Assembly (NCBI GenBank): GCA_017504435.1
Contig: JAFVRD010000045.1
Coordinates: 1 to 64,000, forward strand
DNA length: 64,000 nt
From: Lentisphaeria bacterium
GTDB taxonomy: Bacteria > Verrucomicrobiota > Lentisphaeria > Victivallales > Victivallaceae
Direction of reading: 5' to 3'
Positions 17,401 through 26,327 of the stretch are shown one piece after another. Made by a program: the position numbers and the translations under genes. How positions within the stretch are numbered: the stretch's first letter is position 1; each line of letters opens with the position of its first letter. Below the pieces are notes generated by a model, which made no database searches, was not told the DNA's origin, and saw only the letters and a list, made by a program, of their open reading frames with translations.

Positions 17401-18294
17401 GAATCAATCGCCACAGTCAACCGGATAGCCCGGAAAAATCCGGCTGTCCGGCGGAAAAATGCTGAAATAGCATTTATTGTCGATGAAAACAGTTTTCTTC
17501 ATACCACGGTAATGATCCGGAAATTCACCGGCCGATATCTGCAGCACATGCAAAATGGGGCCTGGAACCGGATCGGGGCACCGTTTGATGTTTATTTTTC
17601 CGGAGATTTGATAGCCGGCAGGGTTCCGGATCATAAAATGTATGTCTTTACCAGCAGTTTTACTGCAACTCCGGAATTGCTCAAAGCGGTGGATGATTTG
17701 AAAAACAACCGCCGGATGCTGGTGTTTCTCGGTAATCAGGGAATGATAAATTCAACCGGCAGCAGCATGGAAAATATTTCCAGATTCACCGGGATCAATG
17801 TCGCAAACGGAGGGAAACGCAACCTGGCGTTGAAACTGTACAAAAACGATGTGCCGGGAAATATGACTCTGTCCCGGACATGGTACACTTCAGCAGGGGT
17901 CATTGAACCGGTCGCATTGCCGGCGGATAAAGACGCTCATCTTTTTGGTGCACTTCCGGATGGCTTGAAACCGTTGGCTCTGAAAAAATATTCTGATTGG
18001 ACAAGTGTTTTCTGTGCGGTACCGGTACTGCCGCCGGAGTTGTGGAGAGAATTGGCAAAACTTGCCGGAGTTCACATTTTCAGCGAAGATGAAGATACCA
18101 TACTCTACATCGGAGCCAATATGATCGGTGTCCATTGCCGCAACGGCGGAGAAAAACATATTGTTTTCCCGGAAAACATGGATTTTATCGATGCAGTTAC
18201 CGGAGAAGTATACGCCCGCAACAGCAAAGAGCTGATATTAAATATGGTAGACAGCGAAACCAAACTCGTTTCTACCGTCCCGGTTCGGAAGTAA
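14494..18294 (+). CDS. Exported LamG / GH42-like multidomain glycoside hydrolase
   Basis: 1266 residues from the ATG that begins the signal peptide (MKKLFAFMLLLPLISAAS); an ATG at 14476 is an alternative. About 35-205 is a LamG/concanavalin-like domain (GTLSFWVCPQNW, GKWTHLAFTWE). About 310-440 is a jelly-roll like the N-terminal domain of rhamnosidases (RADVYINGTHIGQVN, GKNILAVDAYN). From about 570 a GH42/GH-A-like TIM barrel follows, with YGTIEKLNAAWQKSYLNF and GFGGGEDGQFMQW near the acid/base strand and the nucleophile-region motif DEADIRTF; the C-terminus has a GH42-like trimerisation-type domain. Substrate is unknown. It shares motifs with the GH42-like protein at 46767, is preceded by a LacI regulator and followed by a LysR regulator. 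Confidence 0.78.
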   Translation: MKKLFAFMLLLPLISAASDPLILREKILPGTVEPYPESSRETLNLTPEHANAGTLSFWVCPQNWDDREQAWHFFVRGGKVSSKKPHLMLYRFPAGIIRLLWSKNSASKKTIDINVNGEFTAGKWTHLAFTWEQKETETHLQFYINGKLKKSRSGNFMMAEDFPLQWVIGDIPQWNPQSPNRTILGRCELYKRVLTKDEIAVMAGQQFTNGSMTYINRRFTPGSTNVICGSSNVPADFMQVVFAGESGKTTEQRIPVKNVPNGFEATLNIPESAVETRMTLCKNDSTSPIWRITQISYAPWLPPLLPDYWQASWIWLGNRSAANTHRYLLREFEADPAELTLAAFQWACDERADVYINGTHIGQVNSWAVPQVNDKLLPLLKKGKNILAVDAYNYGGGAGFFGELTLLKKDGSALKIGSDDTWKASEELINGWEQPGFNSSGWLNAEILMRPPQVPYGMTPYRNFVTIPEVKKISPDLDSVLDSGQKSVIRAEYTMPSRLPQSPVEFSLHFADGEIFRTPAKMTIKDGKLVLDAEIFFPAAAIPGEYRVFAECRGMKFTNPEIGRITVKTGRVDNELTAEVKNINGSPVLLLNGQAVPAMLYRTAINFRNETAMNRFITRFDRNNIHLAELSIDLNSLWEADNSLNTKALDRMIMSAFFYAPDIKPVIFFGLNAPEHLVKKYPLERFTGNTGVIEQLSYASDIYRKETAAILKKIIACIKKRPYYNRIAGFGFGGGEDGQFMQWTGRNLNFIGDYSVPMQKYYHRLLQKKYGTIEKLNAAWQKSYLNFSEIPIPSVKRRTGDGVKHFLDPVTDGDIADFNRAFADSVADFLLDCAAAVKEACEHKKITMAYYGKFFSIAGHLQWGELAIEKVLNSPALDCLIAVEYNQRSSGNPHSVSAVPESYALHNKIFIDEADIRTFLSGAKNWAYAGTGFETVSMIRKMFIFNHVRGHGIHWYDIHGGAFENDAIIESIATVNRIARKNPAVRRKNAEIAFIVDENSFLHTTVMIRKFTGRYLQHMQNGAWNRIGAPFDVYFSGDLIAGRVPDHKMYVFTSSFTATPELLKAVDDLKNNRRMLVFLGNQGMINSTGSSMENISRFTGINVANGGKRNLALKLYKNDVPGNMTLSRTWYTSAGVIEPVALPADKDAHLFGALPDGLKPLALKKYSDWTSVFCAVPVLPPELWRELAKLAGVHIFSEDEDTILYIGANMIGVHCRNGGEKHIVFPENMDFIDAVTGEVYARNSKELILNMVDSETKLVSTVPVRK

Positions 18295-18427
18295 AAATGT
18301 AAGTCTGTATTTTGAACATTGTCTGAACCTCAAACATGGCAGCGTACTGTTTTGCAGAGAAACACTCTTGTTTTTATTTATAATAACAATATATTAATAG
18401 AGTAATGATAGAATAAAGGCTATTGCA

Positions 18428-19336
18428 ATGGTATCAATAAGACAAATCAAAAATTTTCTGATTCTTGCCGAGGTTTTGCACTTCGCCAAAGCTGCGTCGC
18501 AATTGAAAATTTCCCAGGCTACGTTGAGTTGTGAAATCAAAAAAATGGAACATACTCTGGGTGTACAGCTGTTTGACCGTTCCGATAAATGGGCAATAAA
18601 ATTGACCGCAGCAGGACAGAGCTACTATGAAGGGATCAAAAATATTCCGGCAGATATTGCCAAAGCGCAGGAAAATGCTTTGAAAAGTGCCAGAGGCAAT
18701 ACCGGTTCTCTATCCGTGGCAGTCAGCAGCATTGCGTATGATTACATAAATATCGGTTCTATTTGTAAAAAAATGGCGGAGTGCTATCCCGAAGTGAAAA
18801 TCAAAATTCTGGATATGCCTTTTGCCCGCAACCGCTTCGACTGTCTGTGTCACGGCAAAGCGGATGTCGCGATATTTGCCGGAAACAATAAATTGGTCAT
18901 GCCGGAAAATTTCACCGCCAAAAGTCTGCTGTCGCTGAAAGTCGCTCTCGCCGTACCGCGCAAAAGCCGTTTGGCAGATATCAAAAATTTAACGATCGAA
19001 GATCTGAAAAATGTTCAGTTTGTCCTGCCATCTGCAGAAGAAGCTCCGAATCTGCGCCATGATTGGGATAAAATATTTATGGAACACTGCCACTGTCTGC
19101 CGACAGTAACTCATGAAGTCGTAGGTTTTCATGGTACTTTGCAGTTTGTTGCCGCCGGTATCGGTGCGGGATTTCTGTTTATGCGCAAACACAATATTTA
19201 CCCCGATAAAGTTGTCTTGCGGGAATTGCCGGTGGAAATGAACCGCTCGCTTTTTGCCGGATACCGGGAACATAATCCGCCCCCGGTCGTTAAAAACTTT
19301 TTACGGATATTATGTGAAAATACAGAAGAAATCTGA
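18428..19336 (+). CDS. LysR-family transcriptional regulator
   Basis: 302 residues. The winged helix (IRQIKNFLILAEVLHFAKAASQLKISQATLS, about 4-34) and the LysR substrate-binding domain (GNTGSLSVAVSSIAYDYINI to GAGFLFMRKHNI) are typical. AAAGG precedes the ATG. The 133-base gap upstream is very AT-rich and probably carries its promoter. LysR genes often regulate a divergent neighbour, but here both flanks do not fit that, so the target is unknown. It converges on the kinase gene with an 11-base gap. Confidence 0.92.
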   Translation: MVSIRQIKNFLILAEVLHFAKAASQLKISQATLSCEIKKMEHTLGVQLFDRSDKWAIKLTAAGQSYYEGIKNIPADIAKAQENALKSARGNTGSLSVAVSSIAYDYINIGSICKKMAECYPEVKIKILDMPFARNRFDCLCHGKADVAIFAGNNKLVMPENFTAKSLLSLKVALAVPRKSRLADIKNLTIEDLKNVQFVLPSAEEAPNLRHDWDKIFMEHCHCLPTVTHEVVGFHGTLQFVAAGIGAGFLFMRKHNIYPDKVVLRELPVEMNRSLFAGYREHNPPPVVKNFLRILCENTEEI

Positions 19337-19347
19337 CTGGATCGCAT

Positions 19348-21597
19348 TCAGTTATTCAACGCAGTATACATGGCAGTCAAAGCATCCAGATCGATATATT
19401 CAGCGTAGATCATATCCACATTTTCCACGCATGAAAATACCAGCAGCATATTTTTTCCGTCTTTTTTCATCAGCAACGCGCCATATTTCATCGCCAGCAT
19501 TTTCCGGATTTGGGCATTGTCATTGAAACGCGGTGCAGCGGCATATTCCGGAACTACCGTGCGGAACAATATTTTACCTTGAGCTGAAATAAACATTTTT
19601 TCATGCGTGACCGAATTAAATTGGCTTTCTTTGTGCAGCATTCTTTCTGCCAGTCTGGTCAGAGAAAAATCCAGTGCCGCCACCCCGGTAAATCTGTTAT
19701 TGGCATCCATCACTGCAGCTGAACATGTACTGACCAGATCACTATATCCGCCGACATCCCGGTATGGCTGCGACCAGACTTTGCGTCCGGCAGCCTTTCT
19801 GGCGGCAGTATACCATTTTCTCTGTTCCGGGCGGTAATTTTCCGGGAAATCACAAATCGCCGGATAAGCAGCAAAAGTTCCGTCAGACAAAGCAAAATAA
19901 CTCATTCTAACCGGCTGTCCCGATTTGAGCAATCGCTCTGCCGCCGCCATTTCACTCTCTCCCGGCTGAACATCAAGAACTATCTGCCGCATGAATAGTG
20001 CAGTATTGGCAAAATTGTGCAGATGCTCAGCAGAGACTTTGCCGGTACGGGAATTGAAAATAACCACTTTGTCCGGAGCGATAAACTGACGGTAAAATTC
20101 TGATTTTACAAAATACTCCGGTAAAGATGCACCTGATTCCGGCAAAATCAAAAAGATATCTTTATGCGTCTGACCTGAAATACCCGGTTTCAATGCTGAA
20201 AAAAGCATGTTCATCCGCATTTGTTCAAGATAATACTCGTATTTTTTCATGGCATTGCCCATTTCGTTGGTAATGCGGGTGACATTGCTGTGTACCATAC
20301 TGATGGAATTATCCCGGATATGCAAACTGAGCGAAATGCGGTATTCGTGGTAAAAAGTGTATGCCATTCCGCCGATGGCACACAGCAGCAGTGCCATGAC
20401 CGTCAGCATCATTCCCCGGCGATGGTTTATTCCCCAGCGTGCGATGCGGGTAAAAAAGTTATCCGGACGGGCAGACACCTCTTCGTTGGCGCGGTAACGG
20501 CGCAAATCTTCGGCAAATTCTCTGACACTTTGATAACGTTTCTCCGGATCTGTATTGATCGCTTTGCGGATAACTGCGATCAAATCAGGCGCAAGCGGAA
20601 ATTTGAAACGGTGTTTCAAAGGCGCGTGCATCCCGGCTTTGACCCGCTGCAGCACTCCGGTCAGATCGTCACCGGAAAATGCCGGATTGAGCGTAACTAA
20701 TTCAAAGAGGATTATACCCAGAGAATAAACATCCGAACGCTCATCCGGAACTTTTTTATCCAGAACTTCCGGAGCTATAAATCCGGGAGTCCCGGTAAGG
20801 TGCTGCTGTTTTCCGCGTTCTTTTATGTTTGACGCGATCCCCCAATCGGTCACATAAGCGGCGCGATGTCTGCCGAGCATGATATTTTCCAATTTCAGAT
20901 CCCGGTGGATGATCCCTCTGGCATGGGCATACTCCATAGCATCACAAACCCGGAGAAATATTTCCAGCCGGTGGCGGAGAGATTTTTTTTCATTAAAGTT
21001 ATCAATACCTTTTTTACTGTAAATATTGACCACTTTCCGGATATATTCAGCCAGAGTACAACCGTCAATAAATTTCATTGCCAGATGCATACCATTTCCG
21101 TCATCGGAAAAAAGTCCGTGGATCGGAATTATCGCCGGATGATCCAATGCGGCAGTCAAACGGGCCTCTTTAACAAAATTTTCCCGGGCGGAGGCATTGC
21201 CGCAAAGTTCTTTATGCAATGATTTGAGCGCGACTTCACATCCCAGCACCCGGTCAACTGCCCTGCTCAAACTGCCCTGTCCTCCGGAGGCAAAGGGTTG
21301 TTCTGCGATTTTGAAACTGCCGTAAACATCTCGCCATGAGCAATCATTTTCAGAATATTTGTCCGGTTCATGACTGCCGGATATATCATCAAGTACAAAA
21401 ATGGTATCTTCAACCACAGTTCGTTTGGTAAATAAATTTCCCAATCTGCCCCAAAAAGTTCTTTTCCGGATCAAGGTTCTGTCCATCCCGGCGGATTTCC
21501 AAACTCCGGCAGCAGCAGGAGGAGGAGGAATGTTTCCGGGAATGACGATCGTTTTGTCAATATCTTCGGTTGTTGGAATATTTTTGTCTTTGTTCAT
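19348..21597 (-). CDS. Membrane receptor Ser/Thr kinase with C-terminal Cache-like sensor
   Basis: 749 residues. A Hanks-type kinase domain spans about 92-375: Gly loop FASGGQGSL, Lys125 in VALKSL, HRDLKLENIM (231-240), DWG in place of DFG (251-253), and TPGFIAPEVLD. One membrane helix (about 394-414) follows, then ~330 residues ending the protein, which should lie in the periplasm. The segment with WYTAARKAAGRKVWSQPYRD and GVAALDFSLTRLAERML resembles a dCache/PDC ligand-binding domain. It is the last gene of a run with a sialidase-like protein (24 bases upstream), deacetylase and CDF transporter, so the signal may be a glycan breakdown product (inference). The start has only a weak ribosome site. 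Confidence 0.88.
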   Translation of the reverse strand: MNKDKNIPTTEDIDKTIVIPGNIPPPPAAAGVWKSAGMDRTLIRKRTFWGRLGNLFTKRTVVEDTIFVLDDISGSHEPDKYSENDCSWRDVYGSFKIAEQPFASGGQGSLSRAVDRVLGCEVALKSLHKELCGNASARENFVKEARLTAALDHPAIIPIHGLFSDDGNGMHLAMKFIDGCTLAEYIRKVVNIYSKKGIDNFNEKKSLRHRLEIFLRVCDAMEYAHARGIIHRDLKLENIMLGRHRAAYVTDWGIASNIKERGKQQHLTGTPGFIAPEVLDKKVPDERSDVYSLGIILFELVTLNPAFSGDDLTGVLQRVKAGMHAPLKHRFKFPLAPDLIAVIRKAINTDPEKRYQSVREFAEDLRRYRANEEVSARPDNFFTRIARWGINHRRGMMLTVMALLLCAIGGMAYTFYHEYRISLSLHIRDNSISMVHSNVTRITNEMGNAMKKYEYYLEQMRMNMLFSALKPGISGQTHKDIFLILPESGASLPEYFVKSEFYRQFIAPDKVVIFNSRTGKVSAEHLHNFANTALFMRQIVLDVQPGESEMAAAERLLKSGQPVRMSYFALSDGTFAAYPAICDFPENYRPEQRKWYTAARKAAGRKVWSQPYRDVGGYSDLVSTCSAAVMDANNRFTGVAALDFSLTRLAERMLHKESQFNSVTHEKMFISAQGKILFRTVVPEYAAAPRFNDNAQIRKMLAMKYGALLMKKDGKNMLLVFSCVENVDMIYAEYIDLDALTAMYTALNN

Positions 21598-21621
21598 GCT
21601 GGCAAACTTTATGTTTTTTGA

Positions 21622-22836
21622 TCATTCCGTCCGGAATTTGATTTTTGCTATCCATATTGAATTATCACTGCCGTATTTCATGCACTTGGTATAATCTGAT
21701 GAATCCGGGGCAGTAGTCTGCATCCATTCTGCAGCGACGATCCACGCTTCGTTATCGCTTATCTGCACACACCCGAAATTGCCGAGTCTGGCTCCTCGTT
21801 CCGGCACAGCAATCATTCCAGTACTCCGGATCAGACAGAGTTTTTCAGGGTCAATTTCGGCAATAAACAACGGCGCCCGGTGGCGGAAAACATGGTCATT
21901 GCCGGCACCTTTGCGGGTATAGACCAGATAAAGTTTGCCGCCGCCTTTGACCCAATGGGTCTGAGTGTTGTAATTCCCGGAAATCTCACCATCGTCAAAA
22001 CGCAGCACCTGCGGCTTTGTGTAATCAAGTCCATCATCGCTGCGGCAGACATATCCGGCTTTATCGTTGCGCAAAGATAAGAAATATTTTCCTTTGAATT
22101 CAATGACAGACGGTTCATACAAACCGCGCGGAGCATCCGTTGTCAATGGCGCACCGATGGTTTTGACTTTGATCATGCTGCCGTCAAAAGAACACTTCAG
22201 CACCCGCGATTTATAACGTAACGGCTTTACGGACAGCTCTTTTGCAGAAGCTCCGTAAACCGGGATGAGCAAATCCCCGTCAGGTAATTCAGCGATCTGG
22301 GCAGAACCGGCTCCACAGCTGAAAAATTGTGTTTCATCCGGCATTTTCAATTCCCACGCCGCCCCCCAATCACCCGTTTTGAGATCAAAAATACTCCACA
22401 TGGTGTGCCGCGGCCGGGGCGGAGGTGCAAGACGGCCGCCGGCATATACCGCACTTTGACCGGTAATAAGCAATTTGCCGCTTTTTTTATGATAAAACGG
22501 ACTGCTGTCACAAATCACATATTCCCGTTCAGCATCATATTTCTGCCGGGTCATAGTCACAGATTTTTGAAAATCACTCCAACTCCTGCCGCCATCGGAA
22601 CTTTTCAACATTTCCAGTCCGTAAAAAACATCCATGCCTTTCAAATATAACGGTTGTGCAGTAATGACTGCCGTACCGTCCGGCATCATGCCGGCTCTGG
22701 CATGAACATAACAGAATTCGCCTGTGAAACCGGTTTTTATCTGCTGCAGCGATATTTCCGGAGCCGCCGATGCAGCGTTAAACACCGGCACAGCAAGTAA
22801 AATACTTAAAATGTTCAGTATCAAAAATCTTTTCAT
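21622..22836 (-). CDS. Exported sialidase-like (BNR/Asp-box) protein
   Basis: 404 residues with a signal peptide (MKRFLILNILSILLAVPVFNAAS). It has the six-bladed propeller signature of sialidase/neuraminidase-like proteins: an Asp box SSDGGRSW near 80, a partial box RSDDGLDY near 270, and strands such as YEPSVIEFKGKYFLSLRND. The catalytic triad cannot be assigned by eye, so exo-alpha-sialidase activity is only one option; many such proteins act on other sugars. The start overlaps the deacetylase stop by ATGA, showing translational coupling. Confidence 0.8.
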   Translation of the reverse strand: MKRFLILNILSILLAVPVFNAASAAPEISLQQIKTGFTGEFCYVHARAGMMPDGTAVITAQPLYLKGMDVFYGLEMLKSSDGGRSWSDFQKSVTMTRQKYDAEREYVICDSSPFYHKKSGKLLITGQSAVYAGGRLAPPPRPRHTMWSIFDLKTGDWGAAWELKMPDETQFFSCGAGSAQIAELPDGDLLIPVYGASAKELSVKPLRYKSRVLKCSFDGSMIKVKTIGAPLTTDAPRGLYEPSVIEFKGKYFLSLRNDKAGYVCRSDDGLDYTKPQVLRFDDGEISGNYNTQTHWVKGGGKLYLVYTRKGAGNDHVFRHRAPLFIAEIDPEKLCLIRSTGMIAVPERGARLGNFGCVQISDNEAWIVAAEWMQTTAPDSSDYTKCMKYGSDNSIWIAKIKFRTE

Positions 22837-23564
22837 AATTCATTCATACCGCTGATCCGCATTTGCAATTCTTTGGCATATTCCAGAATTTGAATAAGCT
22901 GAAAATATGCAATGTGATGACTTTTTCCCGGTTTTTCAGTAATGTTGTGGGCGTAAAAAACCAATACGGCATTTTCTTCTGCGGCGCGTTTCATCGCCGC
23001 TTTCACCTCATTTAATTTGAAATTTCCGCTGGCAGGAAAACCGTAAAACAACTGTTTTTTCTGAACATTTCTGACAAAACATCCATCCGCTTTATCAAGC
23101 GTAACGTCAGCTGATTTCACGGCATTGCAATTTGTCCTCAGAAAGTCAAAATTTTTGAACAGCTCCCGGTCAGTATCCGGATCCCGTTGACTGTAAGGGT
23201 AGGCAAATGCCCGGATGGTGATAGCGTTTTTACGGCAAATCTCCAATTGCGGCATGATCTCATTACCGGTATACGCGGTCATCCCATGCTTTTTTACATA
23301 TCCGGGCATTTTAGCGTGATTCAGCGCGTGCAATCCAATCGAGTGTCCGCCATCCTGAAGCCGCTTCAGTGCCGCAAGCGTCTGATCATCAATTTTACCG
23401 GATATAAAAAAAGTTGCCCGGGCATCATATTTTTTGAAAATTTCGTCTGCTTTGATCCACTGATCCAAAAATCTGTCATCAAATGTCAGACAGAGAGTGC
23501 CGTTCGGAACAGCGAATACCCCAAACTGCACCATCAGAAAAACAAGCAGCAATAAATATTTCAT
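22833..23564 (-). CDS. Exported polysaccharide deacetylase (NodB homology)
   Basis: 243 residues from the ATG at 23564, with GGGAG upstream. After a signal peptide (MKYLLLLVFLMVQFGVFA) the carbohydrate esterase family 4 motifs appear: TFDDRF (metal Asp pair), ATFFISG, IGLHALNH (HxxxH metal ligands) and AFAYPYSQRD. It probably removes acetyl groups from an envelope or dietary glycan. It is coupled to the sialidase-like gene by an ATGA overlap and lies 13 bases after the CDF gene. Confidence 0.87.
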   Translation of the reverse strand: MKYLLLLVFLMVQFGVFAVPNGTLCLTFDDRFLDQWIKADEIFKKYDARATFFISGKIDDQTLAALKRLQDGGHSIGLHALNHAKMPGYVKKHGMTAYTGNEIMPQLEICRKNAITIRAFAYPYSQRDPDTDRELFKNFDFLRTNCNAVKSADVTLDKADGCFVRNVQKKQLFYGFPASGNFKLNEVKAAMKRAAEENAVLVFYAHNITEKPGKSHHIAYFQLIQILEYAKELQMRISGMNEL

Positions 23565-23577
23565 CAACGGTCTCCCA

Positions 23578-24750
23578 TCAGATAAAACTTTTCAAAAATG
23601 TTATTTGCAATCGAATATTCTGCTGATACACCTTCATTCTGGCAGTAAGTTCTTCAAGCACTTCATTTTCACTCATTGCGTATTTATGCGGTGTCAGCAA
23701 ATGAAATGAAAGAGCCTGTACCTTATCTCCCTCTTTGCAGAGACGGAAATCATAAAGCTTTAATTCGCTGTCAAAATCGGAAACGGTATTTTCCATCCTG
23801 CTGCGCCAGAAAATAACTTCCGGATTGTCTTTACTGTACGGATCTCCGTGCAGCAGCAGATGGATCGGCAGCTGTTTCGCCACTTCCACTTCGGCATTTT
23901 CCAAAATGTCATGAGCAGACAGGCGGTCGCCTTCACATGACATTTCGGCATGGGCAGTTACATAATAGGAATTTTCACCGTAATTATGAATAATGATATC
24001 ATGAACTCCGTCGATCCCGCTGCAATTTAATATCGCGGCTTTGAGTTTCTCCGTCAAATCCGCATCCGGCGGTTCTCCCAACAGTTTACTGACGGTATCT
24101 TTCAACACACTGCCGCCTGCCCATAAAATCATAAGTGCGATGATTATTCCGGCACATCCATCGACCGGAAAATCCGTATAACGCGAACTTATCAATGCTG
24201 CGATCACCAATCCGGTTCCCAGACAATCACTCAAACTGTCGTAAGCGGCAGCCCGGATAACATCGGAATTTATCAATTTTGCGACTTTGCGGTAAAAGAA
24301 AAACAACCAGCATTTAATAATTACAGTTGCACCAAAAATGCACACCGTTACAGTACCTGCATTAACTTGAGCGGGACGGATTATCGACATCACAGAATCT
24401 TTGAGAAAAGTAACCCCCAACCCCACTATGAGCAACGCGACCACCAAACCGGCTACGTATTCTGTTCTGCCGTGTCCGAAAGGATGTTCTGCATCCGGCG
24501 GCCGTCCTGACAATCTGAATCCGGCGACCGTAATAATTCCGGAACCGGCATCCGAAAGGTTGTTTACAGCATCTGCGGCGACGGCAATACTTCCGGAAAA
24601 AACCGCAACCGTAATTTTGATTATCACCAGCAAGACATTACATATAATACCGGTAATACCGCTGATAACCCCGCATCTGGTTCGCTGCTGCGAAGTCAAT
24701 TGTCTGCCCATTCCCGGAACGGTCAGATTCAAAATAAAATTTGTCAACAT
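23578..24750 (-). CDS. Cation diffusion facilitator (Zn/Fe/Mn efflux family)
   Basis: 390 residues from the ATG at 24750 (GGGGG upstream); a longer frame to 24834 lacks support. Six membrane helices cover about 20-225 with the metal-site motifs AADAVNNLSDAGSG (helix II) and HPFGHGRTEYVAGL. The cytoplasmic metallochaperone-like domain follows (GIDGVHDIIIHNYGENSYYVTAHAEM), then ~90 extra residues. It exports divalent metal ions in exchange for protons; the metal cannot be read from sequence. It heads the operon-like run deacetylase, sialidase-like, kinase. Confidence 0.93.
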   Translation of the reverse strand: MLTNFILNLTVPGMGRQLTSQQRTRCGVISGITGIICNVLLVIIKITVAVFSGSIAVAADAVNNLSDAGSGIITVAGFRLSGRPPDAEHPFGHGRTEYVAGLVVALLIVGLGVTFLKDSVMSIIRPAQVNAGTVTVCIFGATVIIKCWLFFFYRKVAKLINSDVIRAAAYDSLSDCLGTGLVIAALISSRYTDFPVDGCAGIIIALMILWAGGSVLKDTVSKLLGEPPDADLTEKLKAAILNCSGIDGVHDIIIHNYGENSYYVTAHAEMSCEGDRLSAHDILENAEVEVAKQLPIHLLLHGDPYSKDNPEVIFWRSRMENTVSDFDSELKLYDFRLCKEGDKVQALSFHLLTPHKYAMSENEVLEELTARMKVYQQNIRLQITFLKSFI

Positions 24751-24785
24751 AAAGGAAATCCCCCTTTCACAATAAGCGTATATGA

Positions 24786-24813
24786 AATGTAGCACAAATC
24801 TGAACAATTTCAA
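24786..24813 (-). promoter_or_regulatory. Possible promoter of the CDF-deacetylase-sialidase-kinase run
   Basis: Minus strand TTGAAA (24808-24813), 16-base spacer, TACATT (24786-24791), ending 36 bases before the CDF start codon. Confidence 0.45.
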
Positions 24814-24915
24814 TCTTACGGGCTTTTTTTTCAAAAAGTGTACTGAAAAAAAGGCATTTTTATCTTATCGGAAGAGTGTTTTCCGGAAAAAATCGAAAAA
24901 TTTACACTTTGCATG

Positions 24916-24944
24916 TTGACAAAAGCGTATAATCATGTTATCTT
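24916..24944 (+). promoter_or_regulatory. Promoter of tRNA-Cys
   Basis: Consensus TTGACA (24916-24921), 17-base spacer, TATCTT (24939-24944), 11 bases before the mature tRNA. Confidence 0.75.
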
Positions 24945-24955
24945 ATAAACAGAGC

Positions 24956-25029
24956 GGCGTGGTAGCCAAGAGGTTAGGCAGCGGTCTGCAAAATCGTTTA
25001 GACCGGTTCGATTCCGGTCCACGCCTCCA
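24956..25029 (+). tRNA. tRNA-Cys (anticodon GCA), CCA encoded
   Basis: Acceptor stem GGCGTGG / CCACGCC, U discriminator base (typical of tRNA-Cys), anticodon loop CTGCAAA, T arm ACCGG-TTCGATT-CCGGT, and an encoded CCA at 25027-25029. Confidence 0.96.
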
Positions 25030-25535
25030 AATGAAATATCAAGGTCATCGGTTTGATGGCCTTATTTTTTTGCCCGGACAAAAAAACGCTTGTATCCATG
25101 CGCGGCAATCTCCCGGCCGCGGGAGCCAACAGCTTCGCTGATCTTTTCCGGCATCCGCAATTCTCTACTCAACTCCCGGGGCAGAGAATAGTTGTTGACC
25201 AGCAGCGTTATCAACTGCATAAAGCCGCCCAACACCGCCAGTTGCGCACCGGCAAAACTGACTTTTTGCAGTTTTATGTCAGATCAGGAATAAAAAGTTC
25301 GGATGCAAAAATTGATTTTTCTGATCCAGTGTTTTGGGTAGAAGTCGGAGCTTTAGCATTTTTTACACTTATATAATCGACAACATAAACCTGCCGGAAC
25401 AGTAAAAATTGTTAATAACTTTTTGCGGCTTGGACTAAAAATGTCCAAGCGGATGTGTTATTTTAAACAACATGATGTAAGAAAAGAAAAATTTTCCGCA
25501 GTAAGCTTGACAGAGATCAACACAAAAACAGAGAA
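25030..25535. other. 506-base region without a convincing gene
   Basis: An open frame 25053-25376 (+) could encode up to 107 residues (or ~92 from an ATG at 25098). It has no Shine-Dalgarno, no recognised family and sits right behind a tRNA, so it may be a remnant of a mobile insertion or noise. The only other clear structure is the inverted repeat at 25428-25450. Confidence 0.4.
25428..25450. promoter_or_regulatory. Perfect inverted repeat upstream of exported-protein gene
   Basis: GCTTGGAC-TAAAAAT-GTCCAAGC, 8-base arms and a 7-base loop, about 85 bases before the next start codon. It could be a hairpin in the leader, a terminator of an upstream transcript (only a weak T-rich tail follows) or a protein-binding site. 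Confidence 0.5.
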
Positions 25536-26180
25536 ATGATCATGGTAATGAAAAAATTAACTGCAACCGTCTTTACGGGAATAATTTTCGCCGCCGGAGT
25601 CGGCGTCGGAATTTTGGGAACCGGTCACTTCGCCAAAAAAGAAACTGTCAAACCTGAACCGGAAAGAACCCTGGAAGAAAAAATGATGTATTGGATGGTA
25701 AATGACATTTATCCGGAACCGCAGTTAAAAACACCATCCATCACTGTGCCGATTTCTATTTTTCCCAAAGATTATGACAATTATTACCTTTCGCAATCTA
25801 CTGATGGAACCTTTAGTGTTGACGCACTTGATCTTGATGACGACAATCAACCGGAATATCTTGTTTATGCAGGCAGCGGCAACCGTAATTCATCCCATCA
25901 TATTTTTCAGAAACGCAACGGCAAATGGCAATTGTGCGGTGAAATCAGCGGCACATATTATGTTCCGGTAAAACACAACGGCCGTACCGGATTTTTCAGC
26001 AAATACGGCAATGGATATGCATGTGCAACTTACAGTTATCATCAGCTTATCGATGGCAAATTAACAGAAATCATCTCTTTTTCCGTTGACGGCTCAAAAA
26101 AAAGTGTTGCCGGTAAAAATGATGAAATGGACATAGTTTTGAGTACGAAAAATAATTTCATGAAACAACAGTACCGCTGA
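25536..26180 (+). CDS. Membrane-anchored/exported protein of unknown function
   Basis: 214 residues (start could also be the ATG at 25548). An N-terminal hydrophobic segment with repeated Gly (IIFAAGVGVGILGTGHF) is a signal anchor. The middle contains VDALDLDDDNQPEYLVYAGSG, which looks like an FG-GAP/calcium-binding type loop (DxDxDxxxE), followed by a beta-rich region. No family was recognised. It precedes creD by 148 bases. Confidence 0.7.
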   Translation: MIMVMKKLTATVFTGIIFAAGVGVGILGTGHFAKKETVKPEPERTLEEKMMYWMVNDIYPEPQLKTPSITVPISIFPKDYDNYYLSQSTDGTFSVDALDLDDDNQPEYLVYAGSGNRNSSHHIFQKRNGKWQLCGEISGTYYVPVKHNGRTGFFSKYGNGYACATYSYHQLIDGKLTEIISFSVDGSKKSVAGKNDEMDIVLSTKNNFMKQQYR

Positions 26181-26327
26181 CAACAGACCGCAGATTGTCG
26201 GCAAGAGCAACGCGATGAGCAATGAATTCATCCGGCAATCATATATAATATTGCAACAATAATTCCAATTATTACCGGAATCCACCGGCAACATTCAATT
26301 TGATCAAAAAAAAGAAAGGAAGACAAA

